This document shows positions 7,601 to 15,148 of a DNA stretch of 64,000 bases, piece by piece (the first letter of the stretch is position 1; each line of letters opens with the position of its first letter). The position numbers were made by a program, and so were the translations under genes. The notes beneath the pieces were generated by a model. The model made no database searches. It was not told where the DNA came from and saw only the letters and a program-made list of their open reading frames with translations. Source of the DNA: Nocardia sp. CY41 (lineage in GTDB: Bacteria; Actinomycetota; Actinomycetes; Mycobacteriales; Mycobacteriaceae); assembly GCF_009829325.1 (NCBI RefSeq), contig NZ_VUOS01000005.1, positions 248,001 to 312,000 on the forward strand, in the 5' to 3' direction.

Positions 7601-7915
7601 TCAGGGAAGATCCAGCGAGCTGACGCCGGTGGCGAAAGCCTGGTCGGTCGCACGGACGGTGTCGGCGGTGACCCCCAGCTTCTCCGCCAGCTCGAACAGC
7701 GCATCCCAGACTTGCACCGCCCCCTGATGGAACTCCTCCCACCCTGCCGTGAAAGCGCCGGAATTGGTCCCCGTCCAACTCTCCAACATGTCTCGTACGT
7801 CGGTCTCCAGCGCGGAGTAACCGTCCCGGCATTGGGTGGCAACTTCGAACGCCAAGCGTCCCAATGCCTTGACCTCAGCGGTGTCGATCGACAGTGATGG
7901 CTGTTCCCCCGCCAC
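7601..7915 (-). CDS. WXG100-family protein, first gene of the toxin cassette
   Basis: A 104-aa helical protein from a GTG at 7915 with a GGAGGGGGACAGAGGC leader. It contains the hairpin motif SWTGTNSGAF at mid-length and helices RDGYSALETDVRDMLE and QVWDALFELAEKLGVTADTV. It is the first of four co-directional genes (two WXG100 proteins, toxin, immunity). A longer reading from 7981 lacks a better ribosome-binding site. It would pair with the second WXG100 protein as a secretion heterodimer, by analogy with EsxA/EsxB-type pairs. Confidence 0.75.
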   Translation of the reverse strand: MAGEQPSLSIDTAEVKALGRLAFEVATQCRDGYSALETDVRDMLESWTGTNSGAFTAGWEEFHQGAVQVWDALFELAEKLGVTADTVRATDQAFATGVSSLDLP

Positions 7916-7952
7916 GCCTCTGTCCCCCTCCACCAGCGGATGATTCAGACGA

Positions 7953-8201
7953 ATGTACCCCAGTCGCGCAGGCGCCGTCACTCATCGGATCTCGCCGACC
8001 CTGGCGATCTTCGTCGTCGGTTACGCGCTGTGCGCCGTGGTGGGGGTAGCGACCACCGCGATCCTGGGCGCTGTGATCGGCGCGATGGTGGGTACGGTCG
8101 CGCCCGATGTCATCCGCAGGTGCTGCCCTGACAATCGGCGATTGACGTCGTGGCACATCTCGCTCCCATATTCGTTCTTCTGCGTCGCACTTTCGGTGTG
8201 A
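7953..8201 (+). CDS. hypothetical small membrane protein
   Basis: An 82-aa frame with one convincing hydrophobic segment (PTLAIFVVGYALCAVVGVAT followed by TAILGAVIGAMVG). It sits divergent from the WXG100 cassette. Its 3' part overlaps the P450 upstream region, and the 5' end is uncertain because there is no clear ribosome-binding site at 7953. It could be a real one- or two-pass membrane peptide or a chance frame. Confidence 0.3.
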   Translation: MYPSRAGAVTHRISPTLAIFVVGYALCAVVGVATTAILGAVIGAMVGTVAPDVIRRCCPDNRRLTSWHISLPYSFFCVALSV

Positions 8202-8305
8202 GGCAGCGATTCCCGGATCCGGTGGTTCGGTGCGTCGCTGCGGCCGACACTGGGCGGGCACACGTCGGCCGTATCCGTGTGACCGAACGCACCATGGGAG
8301 ACATC

Positions 8306-9514
8306 ATGACCGAGCCCGTCGCTCAGCTGCCTACCGCTGGCGAGTTGGTTTTCGATACCTTCGACAGGATCCGGCGGAGTGGACCGATTGTTCCGATCGA
8401 GCTGCCCGGCAATGTCGTGGCCTGGTTCGCCGTCAGCCACAAAGCGGTGAGCGAAGTCCTCGCCGGAGACGGCACCGTGTTGAGCAGGAATCCGCGCAAC
8501 TGTCCTGCGCTGCAGGACGGCACGATTCCAGCCGACTGGCCCTTGCGCGCGCTCACCGATATCGACCACATGATCAACATGGACGGTCAGGATCATCGAC
8601 GGCTGCGGAAAACGATCAGCCAGGCGTTCACCCCACGCAGGGTCGCCGCGCTCGAGCCCCGAATCCAGCAGATCGCCACCGAGCTCCTCGATGAGATTCC
8701 CGACCACAAGACCGAAATCGATCTCGCCTCCAGCTACACCACCCCCCTACCGGTGCGGGTGATCGGCGAACTGTTCGGTGTACCGGCGTCCGAACAACAA
8801 CAGTTCCGGATCTGGGCGTCCACGGTCATGTCGCATCTGAGCACCGGCGACGAGATTCAGGCAGCGATGGCGGATATGCTCGGCTACCTCACCGAACTCC
8901 TGGACCGCAAGCGGCGCGCACCCGGCGACGACCTCACCTCCGCTCTGCTGGAGGCCAATGAATCGAACGGTTTGACCGACGACGAACTGGTCAACATGTT
9001 GTGGTTGGTGCTCATGGCCGGACACGAAACCACCGTGCACCTGCTCGGCAACACGGTGGTCACGCTGTGCACCCATCCCGAGCAGCTCGCCAAAGCCCAG
9101 GCCGAAGACCGGTGGAGAGACGTCGTGGAGGAGATGCTGCGCTTCCGCTCTTCGGTGGCCGCTATTCTTCCCACTCGGTATGCGCTGCAAGACATCACCA
9201 TCGCCGGCGTGGACATTCCCGCGGGAGCCATGGTGGGGTGGTACGGCGGCGTCGGGCGGGACCCGGAGCGCTATCCGGACGCCGGTACCTTCGACATCGA
9301 CCGCGATCACCGAGACCAGCTGGCGTTCGGCCGGGGACCGCATGTCTGCCTCGGCGCTCATCTGGCCCGGCTGGAAAGCCACATCGCGTTGTCCACGCTG
9401 TTCAACCGGTTCCCGCGATTGAACCTGGCTGGTGACCCCACCCAGATCTACGGCCCGAATTTCATCACCTGCGGGCCCCTCACACTTCCCGTGCTGCTCG
9501 AACCCAGCGCGTAG
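8306..9514 (+). CDS. cytochrome P450 (CYP)
   Basis: A 402-aa soluble class I P450. Visible signatures are the I-helix oxygen-activation motif AGHETT (~residues 233-238), the K-helix ExxR within VVEEMLRFRS, and the haem-thiolate loop FGRGPHVCLGAHLARLE near residue 345. Length and PALQDG/IDHMINMDGQDHRRLRK features fit bacterial CYPs that need a separate ferredoxin, none of which is nearby. The ATG at 8306 is chosen because GGGAG lies five bases upstream; an in-frame ATG at 8294 is less well placed. A co-directional AraC regulator follows. The substrate is unknown. Confidence 0.93.
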   Translation: MTEPVAQLPTAGELVFDTFDRIRRSGPIVPIELPGNVVAWFAVSHKAVSEVLAGDGTVLSRNPRNCPALQDGTIPADWPLRALTDIDHMINMDGQDHRRLRKTISQAFTPRRVAALEPRIQQIATELLDEIPDHKTEIDLASSYTTPLPVRVIGELFGVPASEQQQFRIWASTVMSHLSTGDEIQAAMADMLGYLTELLDRKRRAPGDDLTSALLEANESNGLTDDELVNMLWLVLMAGHETTVHLLGNTVVTLCTHPEQLAKAQAEDRWRDVVEEMLRFRSSVAAILPTRYALQDITIAGVDIPAGAMVGWYGGVGRDPERYPDAGTFDIDRDHRDQLAFGRGPHVCLGAHLARLESHIALSTLFNRFPRLNLAGDPTQIYGPNFITCGPLTLPVLLEPSA

Positions 9515-9630
9515 TGCGGAGTGAATTCCGCACAGCCGGGGAGTTTCGCGCTTTTTCGAGGTTCGACGCGTCCGTAGCCGACGGAGTGACGCCAGTGATC
9601 GATCGAGCGTCGGTCACGCCGACGTTCGCA

Positions 9631-9668
9631 GCGTTTCCCGCTGATCCCCTTCTCACAGCGGGAAACGC
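9631..9668 (+). terminator. hairpin between P450 and AraC genes
   Basis: Perfect 13-bp stem GCGTTTCCCGCTG / CAGCGGGAAACGC around a 12-nt loop, 117 bp after the P450 stop. It could also be a regulator-binding palindrome for the downstream AraC gene. The rest of 9515-9740 shows no gene. Confidence 0.5.
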
Positions 9669-9740
9669 CGGACAGCTACAGGACCTCCCGGGTGATGTTG
9701 AATCGTAGGTCCCGAATAACACACCTGCCAAGGCGTCATC

Positions 9741-10982
9741 ATGATGTACACCGAGCTTGTTACGAAAGACATCGACGAGTGGGAAGCACTCAGCGACAGC
9801 TTTCTGCCGTCCGAGTCCCGGTATCGTGATCCGCGCAACTGGTGGATCCGTGCCACCGTTCAGGACACTGTTGCTCACACTCTCCTGCGCTTCGACCAAC
9901 GCAGCGAGCGTTTAGCCTGGCGGACCCCGTCACACACCCGGCAGGGCGGTAAAGACTATTGGTTGGTCGTACCGCAGCGGACTGTGGGGGGAGTCAACAC
10001 CTTTGAAATGAATGACACGGTAATGCGCTTGACTCCAGGTAGCGCAATGCTATTGAGCCCAGATCAGCCATTTCGATACTACATGCCACGCGCGGTGACG
10101 AACGCGGTTCGCATACCGCGTGCTGATATCGACAATCGACTGTCGTCCGCCCGACCACCGCAAATGACGCTCGACATGGAATCGGGCCTGGGCCGGATCG
10201 TGCAGAGCATGATCCGCGAAACGCATGCCGAGCGATCCGACCTCGCGGACTGGGAATTCAACGCCGTCTGCGATCGAATCACTGAGCTGATCTGCTTGAT
10301 GCTGCTCGGCGATATGGGCCCGCAACAAAGCCATCTGGCTGAAACGGCCGCAGCCGTTCGACAGTACGTACGGGAGCACGTCGGTGTCGGGGACTTGCGT
10401 CTGCCTGCGGTGGCATCGGCTCTGGGCTGGTCGCCCCGGCAGTTGCGGCTCGCCCTCCAGCAGAGCGGAACTACCTACCGGGACGTGCGGCAGGACGAGG
10501 CGCTGCGCGCCGCGCGCGACCTGCTCTCCCAACCGGAAAAGAACACGACTATCAGCGAGGTGGCCGCACGTTGCGGTTTCACACAAACCTGGTTCTCCCA
10601 GGCGTTCAAGGCACGCTACGGCGAAACACCCCGAGATTTCCAGAGGCGCCGATCGAGGGAACTGCCCGATCGACTGGGCTCGGGCCTTGACGGGCCTCAT
10701 CCAACTGCGCTCGAAACGCGCCACGCAGCCGGGGTTGCCCCGGCGACCGGGCGCCGTTATGCCACGATGCCGCCGCCCGTGTGCTCTCCGACATGGTCGG
10801 ATCGGGTGGGCACCGCATTGAAGGCCGCCCTCACCGAAGGTACGCCCTCGCTGGCGGAGGCCGCCCGACTCCTCGAGGTCGGGCCACGGACGCTCCAACG
10901 CCGGTTGGCCGACGAAGGAACAACGTGGAGCCGCGAACTGCACCGGGCACGCCGACGGTACCTCGCCAACACCACCGCATAG
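9741..10982 (+). CDS. AraC-family regulator with extra truncated C-terminal AraC-like segment
   Basis: A 413-aa regulator. Residues ~1-190 form an AraC_binding_2/FeaR-type sensor domain (SESRYRDPRNWWIRATVQDT..., TPGSAMLLSPDQPFRYYMPR). Residues ~200-305 contain the two helix-turn-helix units of the AraC DNA-binding domain (LRLPAVASALGWSPRQLRLA; ISEVAARCGFTQTWFSQAFK; ARYGETPRDFQRRR). After a low-complexity linker, residues ~360-413 begin a second, different AraC-type reader (SLAEAARLLEVGPRTLQRRL ... RRRYL) that stops before its second helix-turn-helix. The extra segment looks like a fusion with a truncated neighbour. It may control the P450 gene immediately upstream. Confidence 0.85.
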   Translation: MMYTELVTKDIDEWEALSDSFLPSESRYRDPRNWWIRATVQDTVAHTLLRFDQRSERLAWRTPSHTRQGGKDYWLVVPQRTVGGVNTFEMNDTVMRLTPGSAMLLSPDQPFRYYMPRAVTNAVRIPRADIDNRLSSARPPQMTLDMESGLGRIVQSMIRETHAERSDLADWEFNAVCDRITELICLMLLGDMGPQQSHLAETAAAVRQYVREHVGVGDLRLPAVASALGWSPRQLRLALQQSGTTYRDVRQDEALRAARDLLSQPEKNTTISEVAARCGFTQTWFSQAFKARYGETPRDFQRRRSRELPDRLGSGLDGPHPTALETRHAAGVAPATGRRYATMPPPVCSPTWSDRVGTALKAALTEGTPSLAEAARLLEVGPRTLQRRLADEGTTWSRELHRARRRYLANTTA

Positions 10983-11101
10983 GTCTCGCTGGGCACACGC
11001 GACCCTCAGCTGTGCGGGACGAGCGGGCGCGGCCACGATGAGATAGCAGAGAAACTCCCTCGCTGTTCGATTATCCGGGTGCGCTCACCAGGAGCGTCAG
11101 C

Positions 11102-11287
11102 TCACCAGGAGCTCTTGTGCACGCCCGGCAGCTCGCCCCGGTGCGCCATTTCGCGCAGGCACACGCGGCAGAGGCCGAACTTGCGGTAGACCGCGTGGGG
11201 GCGGCCGCAGCGCTGGCAGCGGGTGTAGGCGCGGACAGCGAACTTCGGCTTGGCGTTGGCCTTGTTGACCAGTGCTTTCTTTGCCAT
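11102..11287 (-). CDS. rpsN: 30S ribosomal protein S14 type Z, second copy
   Basis: A 61-aa S14 of the zinc-binding (C+) type, with RCQRCGRPH and LCRVCLRE providing two CxxC pairs. The protein is identical to the copy encoded at 13370-13555, and the DNA is identical across the gene. It lies downstream of accD and an 18-codon rplE remnant, which preserves the native ribosome-binding site (GGAGAAC before the ATG at 11287). It would be transcribed with accD or from an unknown promoter. Two identical rpsN genes 2.3 kb apart are unusual and probably redundant. Confidence 0.93.
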   Translation of the reverse strand: MAKKALVNKANAKPKFAVRAYTRCQRCGRPHAVYRKFGLCRVCLREMAHRGELPGVHKSSW

Positions 11288-11291
11288 GTGC

Positions 11292-11348
11292 TCAGTTCTC
11301 CTTGAACGGGAAGCCGAGGTGCTCGAGCAGGGCACGGCCTTCTTCGTT
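11292..11348 (-). pseudogene. rplE: rplE 3' fragment (18 codons)
   Basis: In the rplE frame this reads [18 protein letters not shown] then stop, matching the true L5 C-terminus except for one K-to-E change. Everything upstream of base 11348 is unrelated. It marks one edge of the duplicated segment. Confidence 0.9.
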
Positions 11349-11416
11349 TTCCGGCAACCGGTCGGTGTGACAGCGCTCGGCGTGCCGTACGCCCAGCCGC
11401 GGAGTAAACGGGAAGA

Positions 11417-13084
11417 TCACATCGGGTACACCGGGTGCTTGCGCGGGTTGAACTCCGGCTTGACCGGCGGCTTGTCCCGCAGCAGGCGTAGCGCGTTCCG
11501 GATCTCCAAACGGGTCCGCGACGGTTCGATGACCGCGTCGATGTAGCCGCGTTCGGCGGCGATCCACGGGGTGGCGATCGTCTCGTTGTACTGGTTGATC
11601 ATGAACTCGCGCGCCGCTGCCCGATGCTCCTCGGGCACCGCCGCCAATTGCCGCTTGCCGATGAGGTCGACCGCGCTGTCGGCGCCGATCACAGCGATCC
11701 GGGCCGTCGGCCAGGCGAAACTGATGTCGGCACCTACCTGTCGGGCCGCCATCATGCCGTAAGCGCCACCGTAAGACTTGCGCACGACCAGGTTGATGAT
11801 CGGGACCGTCGCCTCGATGATCGCGCGCGGTACCCGCCCGCCGCGGATGATCACACCGTTGGCTTCCTGCTCGAGACCCGGCAGCACGCCCGGGGTGTCC
11901 GCGACGAACACCAGCGGGATATTGAACGCGTCGCAGAGCCGGATGAAGTAGGTCGACTTGTCCGAGCAGGCGGCGTCGATGGAACCGCCCAGCACCAGCG
12001 GCTGGTTGGCGATCACACCGACCGGATAGCCGTCGACCCTGGCGAACCCGGTGATCAGATTCGGGGCGAACGCGGCGCGGATCTCGTGGAATTCACCGTC
12101 GTCAAAAATCCGCAGCAGGATCTCGTGCATGTCGTAACCGGCGCGATCGGAATCCGGGATGATCGTGTCGAGCTCCCGGTCGGTAGCAGTGATCTCCGGC
12201 TCCAGGCCGGGGTTCACGATCGGCGGCTGCTCGAGACAGCTCGTCGGCATGTAACTCAGGTAGTTGCGCGCCCACTCGTAGGCTTCCTGCTCGGTGTCGG
12301 CCACGTGATGCAGGGTGCCGCGTTTGGCCTGGACCTCGGCGCCCCCGAGCTCCTCGGCGGTGATGTCCTCACCGTTGACGGCTTTGATCACCTCCGGCCC
12401 GGTGACAAACATGTAGGAATCCTTGGTGCCGATGAGCACGTCGGTGTTGATCGGCCCGTACACCGAACCCGCCGCGCACTTGCCGAGAATGATCGACACC
12501 TGCGGCACATACCCGGACAGTTTCTCCAACACCCGCGAAATATCACCGAACGAAGCGATCGAACCCACCGCGTCCTGGATACGCGCACCGCCGGAATCAT
12601 TGATCGTCACCACCGGGCATGCGTTGTCGAACGCGAGTTGCAGCGCCCGCATGAACTTTCGGGCGGACGTGATACCGACCGACCCGCCGTACACGGTCTG
12701 ATCGTGGGCGATCACCACCACCGGACGGCCCCCGATCAGGCCGCGACCGGTGACCAGCCCGTCACCGTAGAGAGCATCCGGTCGGTCGGGCTGACGAGCC
12801 AACGCACCGGTCTCGATGAACGTCCCGGGGTCGAGCAGCATGTCCACACGCCGGCGAACGCTCGGAATGCCCTTCTTCTCCCGCTTGGCGACACCGGCCT
12901 CACCCGCCGGTTCCGCAGCAATCGTCAGGATCTCGACCAGTTCCTCGAGCTTCGCCTCGGTACCTGTCACGCTCGCCGCCACCTTCCGAACCAACTGTTG
13001 TGCCCCCGAGACGTTAAGCGGTGTCGAGCCAAAACGTTTCATCGAGCTGGATATCCCGGACAAATCACAGCCGAGGTCGGCCAC
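11417..13084 (-). CDS. accD: acyl-CoA carboxylase beta (carboxyltransferase) subunit
   Basis: A 555-aa biotin-dependent carboxyltransferase that carboxylates an acyl-CoA (acetyl- or propionyl-CoA) from carboxybiotin on a separate alpha subunit. It shows the N-half crotonase fold with VYGGSVGITSARKFMRAL, the INDSGGARIQDAVGS acyl-CoA-binding loop and KCAAGSVYGP. In the C-half, VADTPGVLPGLEQEANGVI and RKSYGGAYGMMAARQVGADI form the carboxybiotin side. The GTG at 13084 is chosen for the GAGGA eight bases upstream; an internal ATG at 13042 is an alternative. It sits alone between two rpsN copies, and its alpha subunit is elsewhere. It could supply (methyl)malonyl-CoA for mycolate-type lipids or the siderophore PKS, but that is inference. 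Confidence 0.92.
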   Translation of the reverse strand: MADLGCDLSGISSSMKRFGSTPLNVSGAQQLVRKVAASVTGTEAKLEELVEILTIAAEPAGEAGVAKREKKGIPSVRRRVDMLLDPGTFIETGALARQPDRPDALYGDGLVTGRGLIGGRPVVVIAHDQTVYGGSVGITSARKFMRALQLAFDNACPVVTINDSGGARIQDAVGSIASFGDISRVLEKLSGYVPQVSIILGKCAAGSVYGPINTDVLIGTKDSYMFVTGPEVIKAVNGEDITAEELGGAEVQAKRGTLHHVADTEQEAYEWARNYLSYMPTSCLEQPPIVNPGLEPEITATDRELDTIIPDSDRAGYDMHEILLRIFDDGEFHEIRAAFAPNLITGFARVDGYPVGVIANQPLVLGGSIDAACSDKSTYFIRLCDAFNIPLVFVADTPGVLPGLEQEANGVIIRGGRVPRAIIEATVPIINLVVRKSYGGAYGMMAARQVGADISFAWPTARIAVIGADSAVDLIGKRQLAAVPEEHRAAAREFMINQYNETIATPWIAAERGYIDAVIEPSRTRLEIRNALRLLRDKPPVKPEFNPRKHPVYPM

Positions 13085-13295
13085 ACATCAGATCCTCGAC
13101 AGTCAAAGGAACGAAGGACTGGCAAGACGCCGTTCCATGGCGATGATCGTTTCGGGCGATTCGAAGGCACGGTCGCGGCGGCCGACGGTGAGCCGGCGCA
13201 GGATTCCACCTTCGGTCGAACACTCCACGGCGGCGTCAGCGGCGGGAAACCGCGTCCGATCAGTGTTGCCGCGGTGTAAGCGCCTCCATGAAAGG
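13085..13295. other. spacer between accD and the rpsN terminator, no supported gene
   Basis: The minus strand holds a 41-codon frame from a GTG ending at about 13107 (containing GGILRRLTVGRRDRAFESPE), with no ribosome-binding site and no recognised family. I do not annotate it as a gene. The stretch presumably holds the accD promoter. Confidence 0.4.
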
Positions 13296-13330
13296 CGAGG
13301 GCACGGACTCAGTATGAGTCCGTGCCCTCG
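13296..13330 (-). terminator. strong hairpin terminating rplN-rplX-rplE-rpsN
   Basis: Perfect 16-bp stem (CGAGGGCACGGACTCA with its complement) and a 3-nt loop, 40 bp after the rpsN stop. Read on the minus strand the stem is followed by CCTTTC, a weak U-tract. It makes read-through into accD, and so into rpsH 12 kb away, unlikely. Confidence 0.8.
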
Positions 13331-13346
13331 GCGTCTTGCTATTCAA

Positions 13347-13616
13347 GTGCGCTCACGAGGAGCGCGAGCTCACCAGGAGCTCTTGTGCACGCCCGGCAGC
13401 TCGCCCCGGTGCGCCATTTCGCGCAGGCACACGCGGCAGAGGCCGAACTTGCGGTAGACCGCGTGGGGGCGGCCGCAGCGCTGGCAGCGGGTGTAGGCGC
13501 GGACAGCGAACTTCGGCTTGGCGTTGGCCTTGTTGACCAGTGCTTTCTTTGCCATGTGCTCAGTTCTCCTTGAACGGGAAGCCGAGGTGCTTGAGCAGGG
13601 CACGGCCTTCTTCGTT
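13347..13616. repeat. 270-bp direct repeat, copy B (rpsN + rplE 3' end)
   Basis: Parent copy of the repeat at 11079-11348. Here the rplE end is continuous with the full rplE gene. Together the two copies bracket the accD segment. Confidence 0.93.
13370..13555 (-). CDS. rpsN: 30S ribosomal protein S14 type Z
   Basis: A 61-aa zinc-ribbon S14 ([20 protein letters not shown], then RCQRCGRPH and LCRVCLRE). It follows rplE by 4 bp in the standard spc order and is the last gene of this operon fragment: a 16-bp hairpin terminator lies 40 bp downstream. The protein is identical to the second copy at 11102-11287. Confidence 0.96.
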   Translation of the reverse strand: MAKKALVNKANAKPKFAVRAYTRCQRCGRPHAVYRKFGLCRVCLREMAHRGELPGVHKSSW

Positions 13617-14123
13617 GTTGGTCGCGGTGGTCACCACGGTGATGTCCATACCACGCGGACGGTCGATCCGGTCCACGTCGATCTCGTGGAACATCGACTG
13701 CTCGCTCAGGCCGAACGTGTAGTTGCCGTTGCCGTCGAACTGCTTCGGCGACAGGCCCCGGAAGTCGCGGATACGCGGCAGCGCGATGGAGACCAGGCGG
13801 TCGAGGAACTCCCACATCCGGTCGCCGCGCAGGGTGACCTTGGCGCCGATCGGCATGCCCTCACGCAGCTTGAACTGCGCGATGGACTTGGTCGCCTTGC
13901 GGATCTGCGGCTTCTGACCGGTGATCAGGGCCAGGTCCTCGACGGCGCCGTTGATCAGCTTCGCGTCGCGTGCGGCGTCGCCGACACCCATGTTGACGAC
14001 GACCTTCACCACGCCCGGGATCTGCATCACGTTGGCGTAGTTGAATTCTTTGTTCAGCGCGTCCTTGATCTCTTCGCGGTAGCGCTGCTTCAGCCGGGGC
14101 TGCACTTTTTCCGTCGTGGTCAT
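13560..14123 (-). CDS. rplE: 50S ribosomal protein L5
   Basis: A 187-aa L5, the 5S rRNA-binding protein of the central protuberance. Family features are [20 protein letters not shown] near the N-terminus, [37 protein letters not shown], and the C-terminal [19 protein letters not shown] ending in FPFKEN. It follows rplX by one base, as expected in the operon. Its last 18 codons are duplicated beside the second rpsN. Confidence 0.97.
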   Translation of the reverse strand: MTTTEKVQPRLKQRYREEIKDALNKEFNYANVMQIPGVVKVVVNMGVGDAARDAKLINGAVEDLALITGQKPQIRKATKSIAQFKLREGMPIGAKVTLRGDRMWEFLDRLVSIALPRIRDFRGLSPKQFDGNGNYTFGLSEQSMFHEIDVDRIDRPRGMDITVVTTATNNEEGRALLKHLGFPFKEN

Positions 14124-14124
14124 G

Positions 14125-14442
14125 TCAGATGTCCTTCCCGTTCTTACGGGAGATCCGGACCCGCTTGCCGCTCTCCTCGTCGGTCCGGTAGCCGACGCGG
14201 GCCGGCTTGCCGTCGGAGTCGACGACCATCACGTTCGAGACGTGGATGGGGGCTTCCTGGGTCACGATGCCGCCCGAGGAGGCGCCGCGCTGGTTGGCGG
14301 AGTTCGCGACGTGCTTCTTGATCCGGTTCACGCCCTCGACGAGAACCCGGTTCTCCTTCGGGTAGGCCTGGATGACCTTGCCCTTGGCGCCCTTGTCCTT
14401 GCCCGAGATGACGAGCACGGTGTCACCCTTGTGCACCTTCAT
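14125..14442 (-). CDS. rplX: 50S ribosomal protein L24
   Basis: A 105-aa L24, an assembly initiator that binds the 5' end of 23S rRNA. It starts [20 protein letters not shown], the KOW motif, followed by [19 protein letters not shown] and [10 protein letters not shown]. It is spaced one base from both rplN and rplE, so the three are tightly co-translated. Confidence 0.97.
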   Translation of the reverse strand: MKVHKGDTVLVISGKDKGAKGKVIQAYPKENRVLVEGVNRIKKHVANSANQRGASSGGIVTQEAPIHVSNVMVVDSDGKPARVGYRTDEESGKRVRISRKNGKDI

Positions 14443-14443
14443 G

Positions 14444-14812
14444 TCAGAGCACCTCCGGGGCCAGCGAGACGATCTTCATGAACTTCTTGTCGCGCAGCTC
14501 GCGGCCGACCGGGCCGAAGATGCGGGTGCCGCGCGGGTCGTTGTCCGCCTTGATGAGCACGGCCGCGTTCTCGTCGAAACGGATGTAGGAACCGTCCGGA
14601 CGACGGCGCTCCTTGGTGGTGCGCACGACGACGGCCTTGACGACGTCACCCCGCTTCACGTTGCCGCCGGGGATGGCGTCCTTCACGGTAGCGACGATGA
14701 TGTCGCCGATACCGGCATAGCGACGCGACGAACCACCGAGAACGCGGATGCAGAGGATCTCCTTCGCACCCGTGTTGTCGGCGACGCGCAGTCGCGACTC
14801 CTGCTGAATCAC
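14444..14812 (-). CDS. rplN: 50S ribosomal protein L14
   Basis: A 122-aa L14 from a GTG at 14812 preceded by AAGGAGG. It begins [20 protein letters not shown] and shows [18 protein letters not shown] and the terminal [15 protein letters not shown]. It is the first gene of the unit: there is no rpsQ upstream and a promoter-like sequence lies at 14994-15023. An spc operon starting at rplN is normal for this group. Confidence 0.97.
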   Translation of the reverse strand: MIQQESRLRVADNTGAKEILCIRVLGGSSRRYAGIGDIIVATVKDAIPGGNVKRGDVVKAVVVRTTKERRRPDGSYIRFDENAAVLIKADNDPRGTRIFGPVGRELRDKKFMKIVSLAPEVL

Positions 14813-14993
14813 TTCAGCGTCCTCCTTGACCTGGACGTATGTGCACGCCGGATTGCCGACCCGACGGGCATGGTCGGTTGCCCTCCGGACGCGCGCCTGC
14901 CAGCGGTTTTCTCGGCTCGAGCAAGAAACGCGGAACCAACCACTGGGGGTTCACTGCCGGATTGCGGGCACAGCTCCCGCAGGCAACCGGTCT

Positions 14994-15023
14994 AGTGTAT
15001 GGGAATCCGCAGGTCGTTCCCAA
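14994..15023 (-). promoter_or_regulatory. probable promoter of rplN-rplX-rplE-rpsN
   Basis: Minus-strand TTGGGA (15018-15023), 18-bp spacer, TACACT (14994-14999). The -10 region and downstream bases match those at the rpsH promoter 19/20. The ~180-nt leader before rplN holds no supported gene. The 336-bp gap 14813-15148 must also hold the promoter of the divergent peptidase gene. Confidence 0.55.
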
Positions 15024-15148
15024 ATCGGGGCCACAAAGCGGTGCCGTTTCCCCAATCCCGGCCGGTCCGGCGCCGCGCCGGTAGCCTCGTGTCCTGCAAG
15101 GCTGCCTTCGTACACCAGCGGCACCGCCGCGTCGGGGAGAGGATTCTC

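Larger units (their letters stand above)
11079..11348. repeat. 270-bp direct repeat, copy A (rpsN + rplE 3' end)
   Basis: Near-identical to 13347-13616 at an offset of 2268 bp. The differences I see are one base at 11324/13592 and three at the outer left edge. It contains all of rpsN and the last 18 codons plus stop of rplE. The very high identity means a recent duplication or ongoing gene conversion. Confidence 0.93.

Noticed and set aside
13107..13232. Minus-strand 41-codon frame (GTG start) between accD and the rpsN terminator
   Set aside because: No ribosome-binding site and no recognisable family; too short to support on composition alone.
11624..13279. 551-codon plus-strand frame opposite accD
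   Set aside because: The minus-strand accD frame carries all family motifs; the plus-strand frame has none.
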